From Selenomonas sp. (lineage in GTDB: Bacteria; Bacillota_C; Negativicutes; Selenomonadales; Selenomonadaceae): DNA of 37,072 nucleotides. This document shows, one piece after another, positions 1 through 7,532 of this stretch. A program made the position numbers and the translations under genes. The stretch is from the NCBI RefSeq assembly GCF_024699275.1, contig NZ_JAILPX010000039.1, positions 1 to 37,072 of the forward strand, given 5' to 3'. The stretch's first letter is position 1. The number at the start of each line of letters is the position of its first letter. The notes under the pieces are model-generated. The model was not told the DNA's origin, ran no database searches, and worked only from the letters and a program-made list of their open reading frames with translations.

Positions 1-482
1 CCCTTAGCGCCATAAGACTGCATTTTACGAGTTTCTTCCAGGAGTTTCTCTGGCGAAGCCATATGGTACATCATGAGAATGCCGTAAACTTCTTTGTCCT
101 TCTTGGCCAGGTATTCAATATGCGATTTTGTCGTGTCTGCTTCTGTACAATGACAGCCTATCTTAAAAACCTCAACTCCTTCTTCAATGGCAGGAATTAA
201 CTGATCACGAATTGTGCCAAAGCCCGGAATCATATAGGCTCCCAGTTTGGTCTGGTGCAAATATTTTCTTGCCGTGGAAAGTAGTTCCCGATCCGTCAGT
301 CTCGACAGCCCTACCTGCAAAGAAGATGCCCCTAGACCATTGCCATGCCCTACGATAATGGCATCCATACCGGCATCATCCATAGCCTGACAATAATCAC
401 GAATTTGTTCTTTAGTCAGCTGATGTTTAATGGCATGGGAACCATCCCGTAAAGTCGCATCAAAGATTTTCAACTTGCTCAT
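1..482 (-). CDS. 4-hydroxy-2-oxovalerate aldolase-like protein (partial, N-terminal 160 residues)
   Basis: This is the start of a pyruvate-type class II aldolase of the DmpG/BphI (HMGL-like) family; the rest of the gene lies beyond the left edge. The family splits 4-hydroxy-2-oxoacids into pyruvate and an aldehyde, or runs the reverse, using a divalent metal. Reading from the ATG at 482, the opening has the family hallmark TLRDGSHAIKHQ at about residues 10-21, which supplies the Arg, metal-binding Asp and catalytic His. HCTEAD and LMMYHM follow further on. A family motif usually read as AHGDG is GHGNG here, so the enzyme is a divergent member. Its ATG overlaps the TGA of the upstream dehydrogenase by four bases, so the two are translationally coupled, like the channelling DmpG-DmpF pair. 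Family assignment is firm. The substrate is unknown, and the neighbours suggest nucleotide-sugar metabolism rather than aromatic breakdown. Confidence 0.85.
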   Translation of the reverse strand, partial: MSKLKIFDATLRDGSHAIKHQLTKEQIRDYCQAMDDAGMDAIIVGHGNGLGASSLQVGLSRLTDRELLSTARKYLHQTKLGAYMIPGFGTIRDQLIPAIEEGVEVFKIGCHCTEADTTKSHIEYLAKKDKEVYGILMMYHMASPEKLLEETRKMQSYGAK

Positions 483-1372
483 GCCAGTTCCCCCCGTTCT
501 TTCAATAACTTCTGCGCATAATGTTCTGCTACTTCCATAGCTGCACAGGTTATGATATCGAGGTTGCCAGCATACTTGGGCAGATAATCTCCTTGTCCCA
601 CAACTTCCACAGCCGTTGTCACACGACCATTTTCCAAAACCGGATCATAGAGCAGTCGATAGCCCGGAACATACTTTTGAATCTTTTTTTCCATATCCCG
701 CACCGCCTTGATAATCGCCGGCATATCCGGATTATCAATCAATGCATAGACTGTATTGCGCATATGCACCGGAGGTTCTGCTGAATTAAGGATGATGATG
801 GCTTTGGTCTTATCCGTTTGCGTAAACTTTGCCAAAGCGTCACCGGTTGTCTGAGTAAATTCATCAATATTTGCTCTTGTACCCGGGCCGGCAGATTTTG
901 AAGATATTGATGCAACAATTTCAATATATTTCGTCGCATCCGGATGAACACTGTTTATTGCACTGGCAAGCGGTACGGTTGCCTGTCCGCCGCAGGTAAT
1001 CATATTCACATTATCTGCCTGCATACATTCATTCAGATTCAGAACCGGTACGCACATAGGCCCCACAAGGGCAGGGGTCAAATCCACCGTAAATTTATGC
1101 AGATCACGCAATATAGGCGCATGCTCCTTATGAGCATCTGCACTTGTAGCATCAAAAACGATGTCACAACAGGACGGATCATTTTCAATGGCATGAATAG
1201 ATTTATCCGAAACGGGTATCCCCATTTCCTTCGCCCGCTGAATCCCTTTGGAGGTCAGCGAACGACCGGCAAACAAATTACATTCCAACCACGGCGAGCG
1301 TTTAATCTTCATTAACAAATCTGAGCCAATATTCCCCGTGCCGATTATCGCCACTTTAATTTTCTTCTGCAT
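479..1372 (-). CDS. Acylating acetaldehyde dehydrogenase (DmpF/MhpF family)
   Basis: The 297-residue product belongs to the acylating acetaldehyde dehydrogenases that oxidise a short aldehyde to acyl-CoA with NAD+. A Rossmann loop GTGNIG is at residues 11-16, and the catalytic cysteine lies in TCGGQAT (Cys127). Length is close to the usual 300 or so residues. In known systems the enzyme forms a complex with a DmpG aldolase and receives the aldehyde through a tunnel; here the aldolase gene follows with a four-base overlap. Upstream, rfbH ends 55 bases before the ATG, which is preceded by a GGAAG ribosome site, so the gene probably belongs to the same transcript as rfbF-rfbG-rfbH. There are no hydratase, decarboxylase or dioxygenase genes nearby, so a meta-cleavage role is unlikely. 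A role in making or using a two-carbon unit for a branched sugar is an inference. Confidence 0.85.
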   Translation of the reverse strand: MQKKIKVAIIGTGNIGSDLLMKIKRSPWLECNLFAGRSLTSKGIQRAKEMGIPVSDKSIHAIENDPSCCDIVFDATSADAHKEHAPILRDLHKFTVDLTPALVGPMCVPVLNLNECMQADNVNMITCGGQATVPLASAINSVHPDATKYIEIVASISSKSAGPGTRANIDEFTQTTGDALAKFTQTDKTKAIIILNSAEPPVHMRNTVYALIDNPDMPAIIKAVRDMEKKIQKYVPGYRLLYDPVLENGRVTTAVEVVGQGDYLPKYAGNLDIITCAAMEVAEHYAQKLLKERGELA

Positions 1373-1427
1373 GTTCTTCCAGCTTTCCGATTTTATAGCT
1401 ATCTTTCTATCTTGTATACCATGATAA

Positions 1428-2756
1428 TTAGGCCTTCATAACAGCTTCCTTAATTACCTTTATCATATAATCCAGCTTTTCATCGCTCATGCCCGGATAT
1501 ACGCCTACCCAGAATGTGTCATTCATAATGCGGTCAGTATTTTCGAGGTTGCCAACTACGCGGTAACCTTCACCGCTGGCACGCATTTCATCAAAGCAAG
1601 GATGCTTGATGAGGTTACCCGCAAAGAGCATTCTCGTCTGTACGCCTTTGCTTTCGATGTAGGGTACAACCTTCTTACGGTCTACGCCGTTGCAGGTCAT
1701 CATAAAGCCAAACCAGCTTGGCTTGCTGTTTGCTACCGGTTCCGGCAGGATAAGTTTATCGCTGACTTCCTGCAGGCCTTTATACAGACGGTCAAAGTTG
1801 TAACGGCGGCGTTCCACGAATTTCGGGAATTTCTTCAGCTGAGCTACGCCGACAGCTGCCTGCATATCCGTGATATTGAGATTCAGGCCGAAATGACTGT
1901 AAACGTATTTATGGTCATACCCCTTCGGCAGTTCACCGTACTGACCGTCAAAACGATGGCCGCAGAAGTTATCCTGTCCGGATGCACAGACACAGTCACG
2001 TCCCCAATCACGCATGGAACGAATAATTTTGTGGAGCAGCGGATTTTTCGTATAAACAGCACCACCCTGTCCCATCGTCATATGATGCGGAGGATAAAAA
2101 CTGGACGTGCCGATATCACCGATGCTGCCCGTGAATTTTTCCTCGCCATCAATGGTGTAGAGAGAACCTAACGCATCACAGTTATCTTCAACAAGCCACA
2201 AATTGTGCTTATCGCAGAAATCCTTGACGGCTTTCAGGTCAAAGGGATTGCCCAGCGTATGCGCAATCATGACGGCCTTGGTCTTTTCAGAAAGTGCTGC
2301 CTCCAGTTTCGTTACGTCGATGTTGTACTGCGGAATCGTCACATCCACAAACACCGGCACAGCGCCGTAGTTGATAATCGGCGAAACCGTGGTCGGAAAA
2401 CCAGCAGCTACCGTGATAACCTCATCCCCACGGCGAATACGACGTTCCTTCAACAATGGGGAAGTCAACGTCATAAAGGCCAGCAGATTTGCCGAAGAAC
2501 CGGAATTAACCACAGACACAAACTTTGTACCCAAGTATTCAGCCAGGCCTTTTTCAAACTCTTTCACATAGCGGCCGGATGTCAGCCAGAACTCCAGCGC
2601 ACTGTCCACCAGAAGTTCCATTTCTTCATGGTCATAAACACGAGAGGCGTACGGAATGCGGTCGCCCTCCTTATATGCCTCATCCTGATTATGATAGGTA
2701 TCACAATACTCCCGCACCATCTCTAAAATCTTGTCATGCATTTCCTGTTTATTCAT
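1428..2756 (-). CDS. rfbH: CDP-4-keto-6-deoxy-D-glucose 3-dehydrase (RfbH/E1)
   Basis: This 442-residue protein belongs to the DegT/AspC fold but has the signature of E1, the PMP- and [2Fe-2S]-dependent enzyme that removes the C3 hydroxyl of CDP-4-keto-6-deoxyglucose. The aminotransferase Schiff-base lysine is replaced by histidine in PPHHMTMGQGG (His224/His225), as expected for a dehydrase. Cysteines at 193, 255, 257 and 265 give C-X61-C-X1-C-X7-C, close to the iron-sulfur ligand pattern described for E1. The product is CDP-4-keto-3,6-dideoxyglucose, precursor of paratose, abequose, tyvelose, ascarylose and yersiniose. The start ATG overlaps the rfbG stop by one base (TAATG), so the genes are translationally coupled. 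No dedicated E3-type reductase gene is present in the window; electrons may come from elsewhere in the genome. Confidence 0.95.
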   Translation of the reverse strand: MNKQEMHDKILEMVREYCDTYHNQDEAYKEGDRIPYASRVYDHEEMELLVDSALEFWLTSGRYVKEFEKGLAEYLGTKFVSVVNSGSSANLLAFMTLTSPLLKERRIRRGDEVITVAAGFPTTVSPIINYGAVPVFVDVTIPQYNIDVTKLEAALSEKTKAVMIAHTLGNPFDLKAVKDFCDKHNLWLVEDNCDALGSLYTIDGEEKFTGSIGDIGTSSFYPPHHMTMGQGGAVYTKNPLLHKIIRSMRDWGRDCVCASGQDNFCGHRFDGQYGELPKGYDHKYVYSHFGLNLNITDMQAAVGVAQLKKFPKFVERRRYNFDRLYKGLQEVSDKLILPEPVANSKPSWFGFMMTCNGVDRKKVVPYIESKGVQTRMLFAGNLIKHPCFDEMRASGEGYRVVGNLENTDRIMNDTFWVGVYPGMSDEKLDYMIKVIKEAVMKA

Positions 2757-3820
2757 TACGCTCTCCTTAAAAACTCACGAATTTGCTCTTCCATCACTTT
2801 GGCGATTTCTTCGCCTTTCTGATAGGCTTTTGCCCACACAACCGTCTCCCGCAGGGCATCTTCAATGTGCCAACGAGGCTGCCACTGCAGGCGACTCTTT
2901 ATTTTGGAACAATCCAGCTTGAGGAAATTGGCCTCATGCGGCCCTTCCACGCTGACGTTTTTCCAAGTGATACCTTCGCCCCACTGGCGGCAGAAAATGT
3001 CCGTCAACTCGCCAGTAGTTACGCAGTCACACTCATCCGGGCCGACATTGTACCAGTCAGCATATTTGCCATCTTCATACTGTGCCTGTGCAATTAACAG
3101 ATACGCATAAAGCGGTTCCAGTACATGCTGGTATGGACGGGTGGAATAAGGATTACGTACCTCAATATCCTGCCCGGCAAAAGCTGCCCGGATGCAGTCT
3201 GGCACAATACGGTTCACGGAAAAATCACCGCCGCCAATAACATTGCCTGCTCTGGCTGTGGATATTGCACAACGGCCATCATCAAAGAAACTCTTTTTGT
3301 AACTATGGGTTACCAACTCCGAACAGCTCTTGCTGTTGGAATACGGGTCATAACCATCCAAAGGTTCATTTTCCCGATACCCCCAAGACCATTCCTTATT
3401 TTCATAGACCTTGTCTGTCGTGATATTAAGGAAAGATTTGACACTTTCCGTCTGCCGTACACATTCCAAGATATTGACTGTCCCCATCACATTTGTTTCG
3501 TAGGTCAACACCGGCTCTTTGTAGCTTTCGATAACAATCGGTTGCGCTGCCAGATGCAGCACAATCTCCGGCTGGACTTTAGCAAAAATCTGCATCAGTT
3601 TTTCACGGTCGCGGATATCGCCAATGACCGATTTCATCCCTGATTCAATGCCAGCCTCACGGAAAACCTTGCCGCCTTCTTCTGTGGGCGATTCCAATGA
3701 ATAGCCCGTAACTTCTGCCCCAAACATCGTGAGCATTTTACACAGCCACATTCCCTTGAAACCAGTATACCCGGTGACCAGCACCTTTTTTCCTTTATAA
3801 AAATCCGAATTTAATTTCAT
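2756..3820 (-). CDS. rfbG: CDP-glucose 4,6-dehydratase
   Basis: This extended short-chain dehydrogenase of 354 residues converts CDP-glucose to CDP-4-keto-6-deoxyglucose using tightly bound NAD+. The nucleotide-binding loop GYTGFKG is at residues 17-23. The catalytic Tyr-X3-Lys pair is in PYSNSKS (Tyr150, Lys154), preceded by TTDKVYENKEW, which is typical of RfbG rather than of dTDP-glucose dehydratases (RmlB). The ATG at 3820 overlaps the stop of rfbF by four bases (ATGA), and the stop overlaps rfbH by one base. The three genes therefore form a tightly coupled CDP-dideoxyhexose cassette. Identification rests on motifs plus the flanking rfbF and rfbH, which both act on the same substrate line. 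Confidence 0.95.
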   Translation of the reverse strand: MKLNSDFYKGKKVLVTGYTGFKGMWLCKMLTMFGAEVTGYSLESPTEEGGKVFREAGIESGMKSVIGDIRDREKLMQIFAKVQPEIVLHLAAQPIVIESYKEPVLTYETNVMGTVNILECVRQTESVKSFLNITTDKVYENKEWSWGYRENEPLDGYDPYSNSKSCSELVTHSYKKSFFDDGRCAISTARAGNVIGGGDFSVNRIVPDCIRAAFAGQDIEVRNPYSTRPYQHVLEPLYAYLLIAQAQYEDGKYADWYNVGPDECDCVTTGELTDIFCRQWGEGITWKNVSVEGPHEANFLKLDCSKIKSRLQWQPRWHIEDALRETVVWAKAYQKGEEIAKVMEEQIREFLRRA

Positions 3821-4596
3821 TTATCCCACACTTTCCAAGGAGCCTTTCCCGACTTCCAAAGATTTTCCAGCTGATTCTTTTCGCGCAAGGTATCCATACA
3901 CTGCCAGTAGCCTTTATGCTGATAGCTCATCAGCTGGCCCTCTTCAGCCAATTTGCGTAATGGTTCCTTTTCGAAAACACATTCATCGCCGTCAAGATAG
4001 TCAAACACCTGCGGTTCCAACACCATATAACCGGCATTAATGGGAACACTGTCTTCCTTGGTTTTCTCACGGAAAGAACGCACTGCATTATCGCCGCCGA
4101 TATCCAGCACGCCTTTGGACTGATCCTGCAACACAGCCGTAAGCGTTGCCAGTTTCCCATGTGACTTATGGAACTCAATCAGCTTGCCAATGTTGACGTC
4201 GCAAACACCATCGCCATAGGTCATGCAGAAAGCCTCATCCCCAACATAAGGCTGAATCCGCTTGATACGACCACCGGTCATCGTGCCATTACCAGTGTCC
4301 ACTACGGTCACCTTCCAAGGCTCCGAATGCTGCTCCCGCAGAATGATGTGTTTTCCATCCGTAAAATCAAACGTCACATCGCTGGTGTAAATAAAATAGT
4401 TGTTGAACCATTCCTTTACCATATCCTGCTTATATCCGGCACAAATCACAAAATCATTGATTCCATAAAAGGAATACTCCTTCATAATATGCCAAAGAAT
4501 CGGCATTCCTCCGATTTCTACCATTGGTTTTGGCTTGTACTGCGATTCCTCCGAAATTCTTGTTCCATAGCCACCAGCTAAAATTACTGCTTTCAT
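3817..4596 (-). CDS. rfbF: Glucose-1-phosphate cytidylyltransferase
   Basis: The 259-residue protein makes CDP-glucose from CTP and glucose-1-phosphate, the entry step to CDP-linked deoxysugars. It opens with the nucleotidyltransferase signature MKAVILAGGYGTR, followed by KPKPMVEIGG, which carries the substrate-binding lysine. YGDGVCDVN and the C-terminal YWQCMDTLREKN are also typical of RfbF. Length matches the usual 257-260 residues. The start codon overlaps the stop of the flippase gene by four bases, and the stop overlaps rfbG by four bases. Base composition rises here relative to the very AT-rich genes upstream, so the rfbFGH cassette probably has a different origin from the flippase and glycosyltransferases. 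Confidence 0.95.
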   Translation of the reverse strand: MKAVILAGGYGTRISEESQYKPKPMVEIGGMPILWHIMKEYSFYGINDFVICAGYKQDMVKEWFNNYFIYTSDVTFDFTDGKHIILREQHSEPWKVTVVDTGNGTMTGGRIKRIQPYVGDEAFCMTYGDGVCDVNIGKLIEFHKSHGKLATLTAVLQDQSKGVLDIGGDNAVRSFREKTKEDSVPINAGYMVLEPQVFDYLDGDECVFEKEPLRKLAEEGQLMSYQHKGYWQCMDTLREKNQLENLWKSGKAPWKVWDK

Positions 4597-5927
4597 TTGA
4601 TATCCCCCTCAGCAACCAACAAGTGCTCCTGCTTTTGCTTTTTATATATTTTATAAACAACAATAACCACCCAATACTGCGATAAAAATCCTACAAATAA
4701 ATACTCTGCGGGTAAAAATCTTGCACAGAAATAAGTAGTTACTGCTACCCAAATACCACTAATTATCGATATATTCATCAATGGCTCTCTTTTATGTGCC
4801 CGAAGATAAAAGGCCACTGAATTTACCCAAGATTGCAAAATCCAAGAAATATATAACATCCCCATTGTTAATGGCGGTAAAACTCGATCAAAAAAGCTCA
4901 CCCTATCATGTAGCCAAAAATATAAAACAAAATAGGCACCACCACCTAAAATAATTGTTAACATCGTACGCCATAAATTTTTGTTAAATAACGTATCTAA
5001 ATCCTGCCACTTATATTCTGATATCAGCATATTCATTTTAGGCATAATAGCTGTCATCCATGTATTAGCAATAGAAACACTTGCCGTCCACATAGCAATA
5101 CTGATACCAATCTTTCCTGAAAAAACTGCTCCATGAAAATAAAAAGCTATCGGCGTAAAAATCTGAAATATAAAGTAGCCACTACACCAGCTCACCGCAT
5201 ATCTCCAAATCAGTGCAGAAAACTCAGGCCACCAATTATAACAATACTCTGCAGATATTTGCCATAGTTGCTTGATAGTCTGTCGGAAACAATATATAAT
5301 GTAACCTCCTGACACCAAAACATTCACCATCAAAGCAATGCCCAAAGCATAAATATTCAGCCCTACTGCCAAACAAGAAACTGTTGTCACCGTTTGGCAA
5401 ACACCTACACGGAATCTTATTCCTTGTATCAATCCCACAGAATTGCATCCCTCAAAAAAACTGAGCAATGCAGAACTAATAAAGGCCCCAGCTGATGCCA
5501 ACGAGTAAATTAACCAAGGAATCTGCCAATATAATTCATCTTCTTTAATAGACAGAAAGTAATATCCTCCCACCATAATTAACGGAAACACTATACTAAC
5601 AATCTTCCCCAACCAATTAATCATAAATCGAAAAAATGATGCCAATCGCCAAAGATGATCTTTATCTCCTCGCAATCTATGACTATCACTAAAACGTAAA
5701 TATGCAAATTCATGTGCCGCAAATTGCAAGACAATAGTGGTAAACCCCAAATCAGCAAATATAGACAAAGCTGCTATACTCGTAAAAGTATACCAATATC
5801 CTTGTTCCAAAACAGTCATGAATAATGGTATACATAGCAATAACACTGGCCCAGATATGATTCGCCAAACGGAATTAAGTAAGCTTAATTGCAGGTCTAC
5901 ATTCTTACATTTAAAAATAGCAATCAC
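4593..5927 (-). CDS. wzx: Polysaccharide flippase, Wzx-like
   Basis: The 444-residue product is almost wholly made of hydrophobic segments, roughly twelve, as in the polysaccharide-transport branch of the MOP superfamily. An early segment around FTSIAALSIFADLGFTT resembles the N-terminal region of Wzx/RfbX proteins. Such proteins move undecaprenyl-linked repeat units from the inner to the outer face of the cytoplasmic membrane. The frame opens with GTG at 5927; an AGGA lies only about two bases upstream and a GGGA slightly further back, so the start is uncertain. The next internal Met (about residue 38) would remove part of the first membrane segment, so I keep the GTG. It ends in a four-base overlap with rfbF. 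Family-level confidence is good; substrate identity cannot be read. Confidence 0.8.
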   Translation of the reverse strand: MIAIFKCKNVDLQLSLLNSVWRIISGPVLLLCIPLFMTVLEQGYWYTFTSIAALSIFADLGFTTIVLQFAAHEFAYLRFSDSHRLRGDKDHLWRLASFFRFMINWLGKIVSIVFPLIMVGGYYFLSIKEDELYWQIPWLIYSLASAGAFISSALLSFFEGCNSVGLIQGIRFRVGVCQTVTTVSCLAVGLNIYALGIALMVNVLVSGGYIIYCFRQTIKQLWQISAEYCYNWWPEFSALIWRYAVSWCSGYFIFQIFTPIAFYFHGAVFSGKIGISIAMWTASVSIANTWMTAIMPKMNMLISEYKWQDLDTLFNKNLWRTMLTIILGGGAYFVLYFWLHDRVSFFDRVLPPLTMGMLYISWILQSWVNSVAFYLRAHKREPLMNISIISGIWVAVTTYFCARFLPAEYLFVGFLSQYWVVIVVYKIYKKQKQEHLLVAEGDIK

Positions 5928-5958
5928 TTCCTATCCCATATGTAGCATATTTATTCAA

Positions 5959-7011
5959 TTATATTCTTCTTATTATTTTATATAATTTTTTTGCAATCTT
6001 CCATAATGCAAATGATACTACATCGGGTTTATATAAAGAAAATTCTTTCATTAACACTTTATAATCTATATCTATAGCCCAAATATTCTTCGCATTATTA
6101 ATGAGCATTAACAAATTACAAGATGCATGAAATCTATATACGCAATAAGGTAGATTAATTTTACCGGTACTATAGTATTCCTGTAATAACCTGCAAGGCA
6201 TTTTACAAATTTCTAACTGTGTTTCATATTTAGTAGAATCATTTTGAGCTACTCTGTAATTATAATCTTCTTTTAGTAATAAATAACTTTTATATCTATT
6301 GGCAACATTCCACTGCCACACATAATCAGTAGCGGGTCCTAATTTCATATCTAATCCACCAGATGCGATAGCAGCTTTTCTTTTTATCATAAATCCCGGA
6401 AAAGATGTACATCTATCTATAAAAAAATCAAAACCAAAGGAACGCATTTTATCAGCAGATATCATATCTATAAACACTTTTAATAAAGTACTTATAGGAT
6501 TTTTTTTATTGTAAGTCTTACCATTTTTGTCAATTATATTTAGTTCACAACCAATAGCGTCTATTTCGCGACCTCTTACTGCTTTATCCATATTTTTTAA
6601 ATAGTTTTTCGATAACATATCATCATCATGTAGCAATGCCACATATTCAGTATCGGCCAATTCCATGCAACGATTAAAATTATTCCCCGCAATATTTTTC
6701 TCGTTAATGTAATATTTAATTTTAACATTATTATATTCATTACAATTTATTTTATTCTTTATTGCAAAAATTTTTTCATTAAAATATGTTTTCTCATCAT
6801 CATTGTCTACAATAATAATTTGAAATGAGTGCTCATATTTTTGATCAAGAGCACTAAAAAAAGCATCTATGAAATAATCTATTCGTTTATATGTTGGTAT
6901 AGCTATTGTTATTAACGATTCGCCATAATTGTTACCTATATATTCATAAACCAAATTACTATGTATACCATTTATAATATCAAAATTATTTTTCACATCG
7001 AATAATCTCAT
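5959..7011 (-). CDS. Family 2 glycosyltransferase
   Basis: This 350-residue protein has a GT-A fold N-terminal half: ITIAIPTYKR at about 34-43, VDNDD at 68-72 and a HDDDM metal/nucleotide-sugar site at 128-132. These are standard for GT2 enzymes that transfer one sugar from a nucleotide donor with inversion. The C-terminal third is basic and partly hydrophobic, which suggests membrane association. The ATG at 7011 overlaps the preceding acyltransferase stop by four bases. Its codons are strongly AT-rich, like those of its neighbours from about 4.6 to 12 kb. Donor and acceptor sugars cannot be predicted from sequence alone; it probably adds one of the residues of the repeat unit assembled by this locus. 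Confidence 0.85.
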   Translation of the reverse strand: MRLFDVKNNFDIINGIHSNLVYEYIGNNYGESLITIAIPTYKRIDYFIDAFFSALDQKYEHSFQIIIVDNDDEKTYFNEKIFAIKNKINCNEYNNVKIKYYINEKNIAGNNFNRCMELADTEYVALLHDDDMLSKNYLKNMDKAVRGREIDAIGCELNIIDKNGKTYNKKNPISTLLKVFIDMISADKMRSFGFDFFIDRCTSFPGFMIKRKAAIASGGLDMKLGPATDYVWQWNVANRYKSYLLLKEDYNYRVAQNDSTKYETQLEICKMPCRLLQEYYSTGKINLPYCVYRFHASCNLLMLINNAKNIWAIDIDYKVLMKEFSLYKPDVVSFALWKIAKKLYKIIRRI

Positions 7012-7532
7012 AATTTATAACCATTATCCATTTCGATATATGCATAATCCTTATCAGATTTTACCAAAACATTATCTGGTATATCCTTAGTAATTAAACA
7101 TCCTGCCCCTACTACAACATGATTTCCGATATGTACCCCTTTCAATATGATTACATTGCTACCTATCCAACAATTATTCCCAATATTTATAGGTGCGACT
7201 CTAAAACCTTGTTTAGATATTGGTTGATCAAAATTTCTAAACTTATGATCATGATCATAAATCTTTATATTTTCTCCAAACAGACAATTATCGCCTATAG
7301 TTATGTTATCCATAGCATTAATTGAGCAATATCTATTAAAAAATACATTCTTACCAATATTTACTGTAGCACCATTATCAACAAACAAAGTAAATCCCTT
7401 ACGCACATGAAATCCACTTTTAATTTTAATTTTGTTTCCATATAATAATTTATAAACAATCAATTTTACTTTACAATTTAAAATTTCCCATCTATAATAT
7501 AATGTCATTAGCAATCTGTACATAACCATCAT
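7008..7532 (-). CDS. Hexapeptide-repeat acyltransferase (sugar O-acetyltransferase type)
   Basis: The 174-residue product has the irregular [LIV]-G-X4 pattern of a left-handed beta helix, for example INIGNNCWIGSNVIILKGV and HIGNHVVVGAGCL, together with the NIKIYDHDHKF segment found in the maltose/galactoside acetyltransferase-like branch (histidine near residue 90). Such enzymes work as trimers and transfer acetyl or another acyl group from acyl-CoA to a sugar hydroxyl. The stop of the upstream GT4 gene directly abuts the start (TAA-ATG), and the stop overlaps the following GT2 gene by four bases. The N-terminal stretch of about 30 residues is hydrophobic and basic. It is most likely a decorating enzyme for the repeat unit. 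Serine acetyltransferase is less likely given the context. Confidence 0.85.
   Translation of the reverse strand: MMVMYRLLMTLYYRWEILNCKVKLIVYKLLYGNKIKIKSGFHVRKGFTLFVDNGATVNIGKNVFFNRYCSINAMDNITIGDNCLFGENIKIYDHDHKFRNFDQPISKQGFRVAPINIGNNCWIGSNVIILKGVHIGNHVVVGAGCLITKDIPDNVLVKSDKDYAYIEMDNGYKL

Noticed and set aside
1..1372. Aromatic meta-cleavage pathway end genes
   Set aside because: Only the aldolase and dehydrogenase are present, tightly behind rfbFGH in a surface-polysaccharide operon; no hydratase, decarboxylase, dioxygenase or regulator is seen.
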